In this document: one piece after another, positions 1-5,197 of the stretch
Layout: each line of letters begins with the position of its first letter
Numbering within the stretch: position 1 is the first letter of the stretch
Source of the DNA: Euryarchaeota archaeon UBA128
Lineage (GTDB): Archaea; Thermoplasmatota; Poseidoniia; Poseidoniales; Poseidoniaceae
Length of the DNA stretch: 5,568 nt
Direction of reading: 5' to 3'
Assembly: GCA_002496955.1 (NCBI GenBank)
Contig: DALZ01000019.1
Span: 1 to 5,568, forward strand
The notes under the pieces: model-generated
Database searches by the model: none
Seen by the model: only the letters and a program-made list of their open reading frames with translations
Told to the model about the DNA's origin: nothing
Program-made: the position numbers and the translations under genes

Positions 1-1
1 A

Positions 2-31
2 GGCGGCCATGATGAAGGCGGCCACACCGAT
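2..31 (+). repeat. Two 15-base imperfect tandem units in the ZnuA metal loop
   Basis: Positions 2-16 and 17-31 both begin GGCGGCCA and encode Gly-Gly-His-Asp-Glu and Gly-Gly-His-Thr-Asp. The repeat may continue to the left of the window. It lies in the low-complexity His/acid loop, which varies in length between ZnuA proteins, and repeat slippage is a plausible cause of that variation. Confidence 0.6.
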
Positions 32-619
32 GGAGAGAGCGGCTCTGATGAGGACACCATTGTTGCAGATGAAGAAGAGGATGGCTTCGACTATGACCCA
101 CACAGTTGGCTTGACCCAGTATCCTTCAAAGCTCAAACAGAGGAAGTATTGGGCATATTAATCGAGTTATTCCCCGCTGGTAACGAAACATTCACCGCCA
201 ATGCACAAGCGTTCATGTTAGAACTTGACAAGCTACACATTGGTTATGACGCAGCATTTGGCGACTCTGGAACTTGCAGTAACAACATTGCTGCAGCAAA
301 CCACAATGCTTACTCATATCTTACCGTTAGATATGGCGTTGAGTTTGTAACCGTGCACGGACTTGACCCAGAGGGCGAGCCCTCAGCAGCAGATATTCAG
401 AAAGTAATTGGCAAGATTAACGAAGATCAAATCTCTGTTATCTTCATCGAAGAATTCACGCAAGCAAGTTCGGTTGACAGTATTGTTGAGGATACCGGTG
501 TTCAGGTATTATACCTATACACAATGGAGAAAGCACCTTCGGACTCGGCTGATAACTATCTCTCGATGATGAATAAGAACCTTGACAACTTGCTTACTGG
601 TCTTGGATGTGCCGCTTGA
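2..619 (+). CDS. znuA: Zinc/manganese ABC transporter substrate-binding protein, ZnuA-like (5' end missing)
   Basis: This is the C-terminal 205 residues of a cluster A-I (ZnuA/TroA family) metal-binding protein; the frame is open to the left edge, so the signal peptide and first lobe lie outside. The family captures Zn2+ or Mn2+ outside the membrane and passes it to the permease. Visible residues 1-31 form a Gly/Asp/Glu-rich loop with two His, matching the variable His/acid loop of ZnuA proteins. It is followed by DPHSWLDP (32-39; H34 is a metal ligand in the family), the second-lobe motif NHNAYSYL (100-107; H101 likely ligand), GLDPEGEPS (120-128) and a closing NYLSMMNKNLDNL (185-197). The usual LDPLG near the fourth ligand appears to read LYTME (172-176), so the family Asp seems absent. 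C92 and C203 could form a disulfide. TTG at 149 is an internal codon, because DPHxWLDP lies before it. znuC and znuB follow on the same strand. The metal (Zn or Mn) cannot be settled from sequence. Confidence 0.92.
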   Translation, partial: GGHDEGGHTDGESGSDEDTIVADEEEDGFDYDPHSWLDPVSFKAQTEEVLGILIELFPAGNETFTANAQAFMLELDKLHIGYDAAFGDSGTCSNNIAAANHNAYSYLTVRYGVEFVTVHGLDPEGEPSAADIQKVIGKINEDQISVIFIEEFTQASSVDSIVEDTGVQVLYLYTMEKAPSDSADNYLSMMNKNLDNLLTGLGCAA

Positions 620-680
620 GCTGACATTAATCGCAATTGATTTATGTCAAATCATTTGGATGACGGTTTGAGTGGTCCTG

Positions 681-1520
681 ATGAGAGGCAGGTTTTCCCC
701 CGTTTGCGGTGAAGAGATACTGAATGTCTCTGATTTATCAGTTAATCGAGCAGGCGCCGAAATTATCCATGATATCAATTTGTTAGTTACATGTGGTGAA
801 TTCATTGGCATCGTTGGCCCTAACGGTGGTGGCAAAACTACCCTAATACTGACGATATTAGGTATCTTGAAACCACGCACAGGTAACATTCGCATCTATG
901 GGCAACCGCCCCTTTCACGAAGTATTGTTGGGAAGGTAGGATGGGTACCACAAACGGCTTCGAATCTACCGTCTAATGTTCACATTACAGTCAAGGAATT
1001 CATTCAGTTAGGAGCGTTGAATCCATATGTCCCATTCTTACTTAGAAAAGACCGGGCCAAAGTGCAGAAGATTATCACCACGGTCGGACTAGATGAATAT
1101 GCTAATACCAAAATAAACAACCTATCTGGCGGCCAGCGTCAGAGGGCTGCGATTGGTAAGGCGTTAGCTTCCGAGGCAGATTTAATCCTGATGGATGAAC
1201 CAATGGTTGGGGTTGACAATAAGTCCAGAAATGCAATTATGCAACTGTTAAACGAATTGTGTAGCGAACAGAACAAAACCATTGTGATGATTTCACACGA
1301 TTTGGCCAGTATTAAACAAACAGTTCACAGAATGATCTACTTAGAGGACAGAATTAGATTTGACGGTCCAACCGATGAGTTCCCTGAATTATCAGGTCTG
1401 GCTGAATTACGTGGTATAGTTTCAATGCATGCTGATGAGGATTCAGCAATCGTTACAACAGAAAACCAGCCAGGTAATGCGATAACACTGTGGCCTGGTA
1501 AAACGGATGGTGAGGCTTGA
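681..1520 (+). CDS. znuC: Zinc/manganese ABC transporter ATP-binding protein, ZnuC-like
   Basis: This is the cytoplasmic ATPase (279 residues) that drives metal import. All nucleotide-binding motifs are present: Walker A GPNGGGKTT (46-54), Q-loop Gln91 in VPQT, signature LSGGQRQR (148-155), Walker B LILMDEP (168-174), D-loop GVDN (177-180) and H-loop His206 in ISHD. The pattern GEFIGIVGPNGGGKTTL and the length match ZnuC/MntB-type ATPases. The last ~50 residues are a divergent acidic tail, where bacterial ZnuC often carries a regulatory tail. ATG 681 is chosen because it is the ATG nearest the conserved domain; GTG 672, just after an in-frame stop (669-671), would add three residues. The gene begins 61 bases after znuA, and its stop overlaps the znuB start by one base. 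No convincing promoter is seen in the 61-base gap, so co-transcription from upstream is likely. Confidence 0.95.
   Translation: MRGRFSPVCGEEILNVSDLSVNRAGAEIIHDINLLVTCGEFIGIVGPNGGGKTTLILTILGILKPRTGNIRIYGQPPLSRSIVGKVGWVPQTASNLPSNVHITVKEFIQLGALNPYVPFLLRKDRAKVQKIITTVGLDEYANTKINNLSGGQRQRAAIGKALASEADLILMDEPMVGVDNKSRNAIMQLLNELCSEQNKTIVMISHDLASIKQTVHRMIYLEDRIRFDGPTDEFPELSGLAELRGIVSMHADEDSAIVTTENQPGNAITLWPGKTDGEA
1509..1515 (+). promoter_or_regulatory. Shine-Dalgarno site for znuB, inside the end of znuC
   Basis: GGTGAGG lies four bases before ATG 1520 and resembles the archaeal GGAGGTGA ribosome-binding consensus. With the TGATG stop/start overlap it supports translational coupling. It favours ATG 1520 over the TTG at 1517 as the start. 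It is the clearest Shine-Dalgarno site in the window. Confidence 0.6.
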
Positions 1521-2437
1521 TGATTCTTGGAGATTTCATTTTAGAACATCTGGGACCACATCTTGAAGAGCTTGCCCCTTACATGCCCGGAGAGATATTT
1601 CCGCTGTATTTTTCCTGGGAATACTTCCAAAGACCATTGATTGCAGCGATATTCATTGCTCTAGTTGCCGGACTTTTAGGCTCCTTTTTACTCGTCAAGA
1701 ATTTGGCACTAATTGGTGACGGATTAGGGCATGTTGCATTTGGTGCAATCGGTGTCGGTGTTGTAGTTGGCGGCTTAGCTCCAATATGGTTTGCAGTGAT
1801 AGCATGTGTTTTTGCGGCAATAATTATTGATATTTTACAAGAAAAGAAGTGGTTGACGGGTGATGCATCTATTGCGATATTCATGACGGGTTTCTTAGGT
1901 CTTGGACTAGTTACTTTACGACTATATGGCAATGAATCTCAAGTCAAGGTTGAGAGTTACTTGTGGGGTGACTTGAATCTCCTATCGAGTTATAATTTTG
2001 AGTTTATTTTGTGGGTTAGCATCATATCATATTTGCTGATGATAGTGTTCTATAATTGGTTACTGTCTATTGTTATTGACCCAATTGCTGCTCTAGTTCA
2101 GGGGTTGCGAGTTCGCATCATTGGGCTGATCTTCAGTATCATGAGTGCAGTTGTAGTTGTCGCTATGGTGCAAATCATCGGAGTTCTACTTGTTACAGCA
2201 TTACTGGTTACACCCGCAGCTACGGCACAACTTGTGGGTAGAAGTTTCGCCGGTTGTGTAATTTTGGCACAAATATTTGCAGTAGCGATTATACTATTGG
2301 GGCTTTACCTCTCGGCAGAAAACTCCACCGGTACAGGAGAAATGACCGCCCTCGTTTCTGCACTAGTTTTCGCAATTGTTGCTAGCATCAAATTAACTGT
2401 AGTGAAAATAATTACGCCAATGCAGAATAACAATTAG
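1520..2437 (+). CDS. znuB: Zinc/manganese ABC transporter permease, ZnuB-like
   Basis: This is a 305-residue ABC-3 family membrane protein that forms the metal channel and pairs with the ZnuC ATPase. Hydrophobic helices are seen at about 38-60, 66-86, 88-106, 116-134, 161-182, 198-230, 242-265 and 275-297. Family hallmarks are LLGSFLLVKNLALIGDGLGH (52-71), ending in the conserved His71, then AFGAIGVG (73-80), and the loop before the late helices LLVTPAATAQLVGRSF (228-243). The segment around LVQGLRVR (192-199) resembles the cytoplasmic coupling region of the family. The N-terminus carries about 35 residues before the first helix, including two His (10, 14) and several Glu, somewhat longer than in many bacterial ZnuB proteins. 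It starts at ATG 1520, overlapping the znuC stop. Its stop is 12 bases from the stop of the convergent lipoprotein gene. Confidence 0.94.
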   Translation: MILGDFILEHLGPHLEELAPYMPGEIFPLYFSWEYFQRPLIAAIFIALVAGLLGSFLLVKNLALIGDGLGHVAFGAIGVGVVVGGLAPIWFAVIACVFAAIIIDILQEKKWLTGDASIAIFMTGFLGLGLVTLRLYGNESQVKVESYLWGDLNLLSSYNFEFILWVSIISYLLMIVFYNWLLSIVIDPIAALVQGLRVRIIGLIFSIMSAVVVVAMVQIIGVLLVTALLVTPAATAQLVGRSFAGCVILAQIFAVAIILLGLYLSAENSTGTGEMTALVSALVFAIVASIKLTVVKIITPMQNNN

Positions 2438-2449
2438 TGCAGCGCCAAC
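2438..2449. other. 12-base convergent intergenic gap
   Basis: Only 12 bases separate the stop codons of znuB (+) and the lipoprotein gene (-). No hairpin or long T-tract fits inside. A short TTTT run at 2453-2456 on the + strand lies in the opposing gene, so the two transcripts probably overlap at their 3' ends. Confidence 0.6.
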
Positions 2450-3199
2450 TTAGTTTTCGTATAGAACCATAATTGATTGATTGACATTCACATTATCTTG
2501 ACTGTCATCTAAGATTATTCTTAACTCATGTTCCATGAAGGTATTGAAGTAGATAGTTTGCCATTGCATAGCATCTCCATCATTGATTTGACCATTCCTC
2601 GTTTGACAGATATCATCTAACTCGTCGACTAATTGCCAGGTCAATTTAATCTGTTGGCCGCTGTCACCAATGTTGTTGACGATGGCGGGATTTTCAACAT
2701 TGGAGATTATTTCGATCATCTTCGGATGCTGGCCAGCATTCTCTGGTTCGGGATTGAAGGGTAAGGCTTGGGGATTGACGGTGTCAGTTTCGGTCCAGTC
2801 GATGCGTAAATCGATAGTTATCTGAATTGAGGTATTTGCTTGATTGCCTGCATCATCGACTGCATATGCGAGAATATTGTAGATGCCGTGATTGGTAAAA
2901 TCAATGGAAACAATTGCAGCTTCCTCTGCATCAATTGTGAATGGTTCGCGCCCATCTTGCAAATCTATACCAAAGGTCGCTAACCGATTATCTGCTCTCG
3001 TTTTCTGGAAATCAAAACCAATCGAAACACTGTTGGATGAAATTAGCTCTCCCTCTGAATAACTTTCAATGATAGTCCCTTTGGTTATTTCAGGCTCTAC
3101 ATCGAGGCTAATCTCGCCCCCCTCACGGTTGAACATACAGCCCGCAAGACTCGAGCTGAGAATGCACACCAACACCAATGTCATACTGATGCGCGCCAT
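2450..3199 (-). CDS. Predicted lipoprotein with Ig-like/beta-sandwich sequence, function unknown
   Basis: This is a 249-residue exported protein of unknown function. The N-terminus has Arg3, a hydrophobic stretch (4-19) and the lipobox LAGC with Cys21, so it is probably lipid-anchored and faces outward. The mature part is acidic and rich in alternating hydrophobic/polar strands. Residues ~85-130, including GIYNILAYAVDDAGNQANTS, look like the end of an Ig/PKD/cadherin-like beta domain, where the Tyr-x-x-x-x-x-Ala-x-Asp-x-x-Gly-Asn pattern is common. A second beta-rich part runs from ~160 to the end, with one Cys (198). ATG 3199 is preferred because it puts the signal peptide at the very start. 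GTG 3232 would add 11 residues (VNIWRITGAI is not signal-like). ATG 3199 has a TATA-like box about 25 bases upstream and AGGTG five bases upstream. The family is not recognised; such lipoproteins are common in marine euryarchaea, which is context only. Confidence 0.8.
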   Translation of the reverse strand: MARISMTLVLVCILSSSLAGCMFNREGGEISLDVEPEITKGTIIESYSEGELISSNSVSIGFDFQKTRADNRLATFGIDLQDGREPFTIDAEEAAIVSIDFTNHGIYNILAYAVDDAGNQANTSIQITIDLRIDWTETDTVNPQALPFNPEPENAGQHPKMIEIISNVENPAIVNNIGDSGQQIKLTWQLVDELDDICQTRNGQINDGDAMQWQTIYFNTFMEHELRIILDDSQDNVNVNQSIMVLYEN

Positions 3200-3220
3200 G
3201 ATTGCACCTGTTATCCTCCA

Positions 3221-3228
3221 AATATTAA
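3221..3228 (-). promoter_or_regulatory. Putative TATA box for the lipoprotein gene
   Basis: TTAATATT on the - strand is centred about 25 bases before ATG 3199. That is the archaeal TATA-to-transcription-start distance and would give a leaderless or nearly leaderless message. The gene could also be read through from the sirtuin gene, whose stop is 51 bases upstream. Confidence 0.4.
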
Positions 3229-3238
3229 CCACTCGCGT

Positions 3239-3250
3239 AATTGAACAATT
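3239..3250. repeat. Small inverted repeat after the sirtuin stop
   Basis: AATTG-AA-CAATT has 5-base arms and a 2-base centre. It begins directly after the sirtuin stop (on the - strand) and lies just upstream of the lipoprotein TATA-like box. It could be a weak operator half-site pair or chance; it is too AT-rich and short for a terminator. Confidence 0.25.
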
Positions 3251-3970
3251 CTACTTCTTGATAATATTGGTAACAAAGTTTGGTAATAACTCACCGGCTT
3301 TGCCTTGATGGAACTCGTCATGTTGTTGTAGATTCACAGGAGCATCGAGGTTTATTCCCACGCAGTGGGCTCCACATGACTTTGCTACATCGATTAACCC
3401 AGCAGCAGGATATACATGGCCACTGGTTCCAATGGTGATAAAGACATCACAATCTTCTACTGCTGCATAGATTTCTGGCATTTGGAATGGCATTTCGTGA
3501 AACCATACAATGTGAGGCCGTAAACGCGGATTGTCACATTCTTGGCATGCGACATAATCTGACTCTAAATGTACATCATCCATCATTTCAAATACTGATA
3601 AACAAGTCTCGCAACGCAGTAATGCTAGTTCTCCATGCATGTGAATAAGATTCTTTGACCCGGCTCGGCCATGTAAGTTATCGACGTTTTGGGTAATTAA
3701 TAGGAAATTTTCACCTAGGTATTGCTCTAACTCTACCAATGCTAAGTGAGCAGTGTTTGGTTCAACCTCACGTAACTGCCGCCGTCTTCCCTGATAAAAT
3801 TCCCAAACCACTTGTGGATTTCTTTCCCATGCTTGTGGCGTGGCGACATCCTCAATCGCATGATTTTCCCAGAGCCCGTCCGAGGCACGAAAAGTTCGAA
3901 TCCCTGATTCAGCACTTATTCCAGCCCCGGTCAAAACTACGACCTTACTATTGCGAGTTATTGCCACCAT
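3251..3970 (-). CDS. cobB: NAD-dependent protein deacylase, class III sirtuin (SIRT5/CobB-like)
   Basis: This 239-residue cytoplasmic enzyme would use NAD+ to remove acyl groups from protein lysines, giving nicotinamide and O-acyl-ADP-ribose. Motifs in order are: NAD site TGAGISAESGIRTFR (14-28), GLW (32-34), QNVDNLHGRAG (94-104), catalytic His112 in IHMHGE, zinc Cys pairs C120/C123 and C142/C145, RPHIVWFHE (151-159), GTSG (181-184) and GINLD (205-209). Tyr59 and Arg62 in FYQGRRRQL match the Tyr-x-x-Arg pair that in SIRT5 and CobB binds succinyl or malonyl groups, so desuccinylase/demalonylase activity is plausible alongside deacetylation. Where many relatives have WFGE, this protein has WFHE. 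The length is normal and complete. ATG 3970 lies 11 codons before the NAD motif and is the natural start; no Shine-Dalgarno is seen. It is divergent from the membrane protein gene at 4100 and lies upstream of the lipoprotein gene, possibly co-transcribed with it. No acyltransferase partner is visible. Confidence 0.95.
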   Translation of the reverse strand: MVAITRNSKVVVLTGAGISAESGIRTFRASDGLWENHAIEDVATPQAWERNPQVVWEFYQGRRRQLREVEPNTAHLALVELEQYLGENFLLITQNVDNLHGRAGSKNLIHMHGELALLRCETCLSVFEMMDDVHLESDYVACQECDNPRLRPHIVWFHEMPFQMPEIYAAVEDCDVFITIGTSGHVYPAAGLIDVAKSCGAHCVGINLDAPVNLQQHDEFHQGKAGELLPNFVTNIIKK

Positions 3971-3990
3971 GAGACTCGTCAGAGGTTACA

Positions 3991-3997
3991 ATTTTAA
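3991..3997 (-). promoter_or_regulatory. Putative TATA box for the sirtuin gene
   Basis: TTAAAAT on the - strand is centred 24 bases before ATG 3970, where an archaeal TATA box for a leaderless message would sit. The absence of a Shine-Dalgarno site before ATG 3970 agrees with this. Confidence 0.4.
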
Positions 3998-4040
3998 TGA
4001 CTATCGAAGGCTTCACTCCGCAAGATAGGTGAGGAAAACA

Positions 4041-4069
4041 GGTATTTGGAGTGTATTTAACCGGTATCA
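4041..4069 (+). repeat. Three 7-base direct repeats at 11-base steps upstream of a TATA box
   Basis: GGTATTT (4041-4047), TGTATTT (4052-4058) and GGTATCA (4063-4069) start exactly 11 bases apart, about one DNA turn. They end one base before the TATA-like box of the + strand gene. The first two share six of seven bases, and the first and third share five of seven. They could be phased sites for an activator, or TATA/BRE-like duplications; no regulator is identified. Confidence 0.4.
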
Positions 4070-4070
4070 A

Positions 4071-4077
4071 TTATAAA
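4071..4077 (+). promoter_or_regulatory. Putative TATA box for the nine-helix membrane protein gene
   Basis: TTATAAA is centred 26 bases before ATG 4100 and is the best TATA match in the window. The spacing predicts transcription starting at or next to the start codon, that is, a leaderless message. No Shine-Dalgarno precedes the ATG. Confidence 0.55.
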
Positions 4078-4099
4078 GCGACAGAAGGTAGTTCCACCA

Positions 4100-5104
4100 A
4101 TGGTTAAAGGAATAAACTCGATGCCGGCGAAGGTTTGTCTAGGGATATGCGCTCTAGTAAGCCTGATTTACTCTCTGAATTTCATGTTCTATGCTGATTG
4201 TTATGTCATCGGTGGTGATGGTTGTTTTACCATACTGTCGAACGATGCTGCTGAGGGAACCCAAGCATGGGGCAGAGGTGCTCCGGAAACTGCGTTTAAT
4301 GGCACTCTGATGTTTGGTATGTTCCTTGCTGTGATGCTGTTATTGAACGAGGGTGCTAAAGGTATGTGGCGCATGATGATTCCAGTTATTATTGGGTTTT
4401 CAGCGCTTACTGCATCAATTTGGATTCACGGAGATTTTACTGACGCAAGCGAAACGCCAAAATATGCCACACTATTCACTACCATCCTGTATACTGCGGC
4501 ATATTTCATGTTGCGGGAAGAAGGTGTCAACGACGGTCTTAGCGATTACAAGCCCGGAATCAATGTCAAGGATAAAGGTGCACTTGTAGCATTACTGGTC
4601 TTGGTTGTCACAGGTTTATTCTATGCTCTGCGAATGATCTTCACTCCAGACAGTGTAATTGGCGATAACTTTGACGATATTATTCCGGGAATGGCCAACG
4701 GTATGGGCACTCCTTCTGATGCGATTGTGGCTGTCACTGGGAGCCTGATTCTGATTTACACGTTGTGGGCTGGCCTCACTTTGACTGAAGGCGCAAAAGG
4801 TAAATGGGCCGTTATTCACCCATCAATATTCTGCTTTATGACCATTGTAATTTCGACCTATGTTGGTTTGGTTATTGGTGATGCAAGAACCGTGAGCGAT
4901 TTGCAGAAAATGGATTTAATCGTTGGACCAGTGGTTATGTTATTGACTATGTTGGCTTATTTCCGCCTGCGTGACGAAGGCATGGAGGATGGTATGACCA
5001 TAATGGGTGAACCTGTTGAAGATGCTCACTTAATGTCCAAAATGCTACCAGTATTTGGCGTAGTCATTGGAGCATTATTTGCGATAAATGGTCTATTCTT
5101 TTGA
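4100..5104 (+). CDS. Nine-helix integral membrane protein with internal duplication, function unknown
   Basis: This is a 334-residue protein that I do not recognise. Hydrophobic helices are seen at about 12-30, 66-82, 92-109, 122-137, 160-179, 207-228, 238-260, 272-288 and 314-333. Residues ~11-150 and ~160-300 are two copies of one four-helix unit. Each starts with a helix ending in an aromatic-rich Leu-x-x-Met/Ile-Phe segment, contains EGAKGMW (84-90) or EGAKGKW (230-236), and ends in AYFMLREEGVNDG (134-146) or AYFRLRDEGMEDG (286-298). A third copy of the first helix closes the protein (313-333). The first inter-helix loop (~31-65) has two Cys (34, 42) and acidic residues that the second copy lacks. 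There is no obvious catalytic or transport-family motif; the acidic/basic patches after helices 2 and 4 of each unit probably face the cytoplasm. ATG 4100 fits the TATA box at 4071; ATG 4121 (residue 8) is an alternative that would still keep helix 1. It is divergent from the sirtuin gene. Confidence 0.85.
   Translation: MVKGINSMPAKVCLGICALVSLIYSLNFMFYADCYVIGGDGCFTILSNDAAEGTQAWGRGAPETAFNGTLMFGMFLAVMLLLNEGAKGMWRMMIPVIIGFSALTASIWIHGDFTDASETPKYATLFTTILYTAAYFMLREEGVNDGLSDYKPGINVKDKGALVALLVLVVTGLFYALRMIFTPDSVIGDNFDDIIPGMANGMGTPSDAIVAVTGSLILIYTLWAGLTLTEGAKGKWAVIHPSIFCFMTIVISTYVGLVIGDARTVSDLQKMDLIVGPVVMLLTMLAYFRLRDEGMEDGMTIMGEPVEDAHLMSKMLPVFGVVIGALFAINGLFF
4130..4549 (+). repeat. First copy of the duplicated four-helix unit
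   Basis: This codes for residues ~11-150 of the membrane protein. It aligns with the unit at 4577-4999 through EGAKG-x-W (offset 146 residues) and AYF-x-LR-E/D-EG (offset 152), implying a small length change between them. The similarity is in protein, not obviously in DNA, so the duplication is old. Confidence 0.7.
4577..4999 (+). repeat. Second copy of the duplicated four-helix unit
   Basis: This codes for residues ~160-300 and is followed at 5036-5098 by a third copy of the first helix only (residues 313-333). Basic and acidic residues around the EGAKG and LRDEG motifs are kept, which suggests that both copies matter for structure. Confidence 0.7.
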
Positions 5105-5120
5105 GTAATTGAATCATCAT

Positions 5121-5134
5121 GCCGATTTATCGGC
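5121..5134 (+). repeat. Short hairpin downstream of the membrane protein gene
   Basis: GCCGA-TTTA-TCGGC can form a five-pair stem with a four-base loop, 16 bases after the stop at 5104. No T-run follows, so it is not a good terminator of either the bacterial or archaeal type. It might protect the 3' end of the message or be chance. Confidence 0.3.
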
Positions 5135-5156
5135 GAGATTATGCAAGTTATGTTGC

Positions 5157-5173
5157 CAATAGTAATACTATTG
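5157..5173 (+). promoter_or_regulatory. 17-base palindrome, possible operator for the last lipoprotein gene
   Basis: CAATAGTA-A-TACTATTG has two perfect 8-base arms around a single A at 5165. It ends 24 bases before the GTG start at 5198, so it covers the place where a TATA/BRE element would lie for a leaderless transcript. A dimeric repressor bound here would block TBP/TFB. No clear separate TATA box is seen. Confidence 0.45.
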
Positions 5174-5197
5174 AAGCAGTGAGTTTAGGGTATTGTC

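Noticed and set aside
149..619. A protein starting at TTG 149
   Set aside because: The frame is open back to the left edge and carries DPHSWLDP before 149, so TTG 149 is an internal Leu codon of a longer ZnuA.
647..895. Open frame on the - strand opposite the start of znuC
   Set aside because: It is antisense to the conserved Walker A region, with low-complexity sequence and no support.
1579..1932. Open frame on the - strand opposite znuB
   Set aside because: It mirrors the permease codons, is rich in Pro/Thr/Ala/Ile as antisense of hydrophobic codons often is, and has no motif or start context of its own.
3893..3903. AGTTCGAATCC resembling a tRNA T-arm
   Set aside because: It lies inside the sirtuin's NAD-binding motif codons, and no acceptor stem or anticodon arm could be paired around it.
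2450..3970. Zinc-linked operon joining the importer and the zinc-containing sirtuin
   Set aside because: The sirtuin is on the opposite strand, and its structural zinc site is general to the family; nothing in the sequence links its control to zinc.
3739..3972. Open frame on the + strand opposite the sirtuin start
   Set aside because: The sirtuin on the other strand has full-length family conservation through this region.
4616..4819. Open frame on the - strand inside the membrane protein gene
   Set aside because: It overlaps the second conserved unit of the membrane protein and shows no recognisable domain.
5121..5134. Hairpin as a rho-independent terminator
   Set aside because: The stem is only five pairs, no T-run follows, and archaea do not generally use this terminator type.
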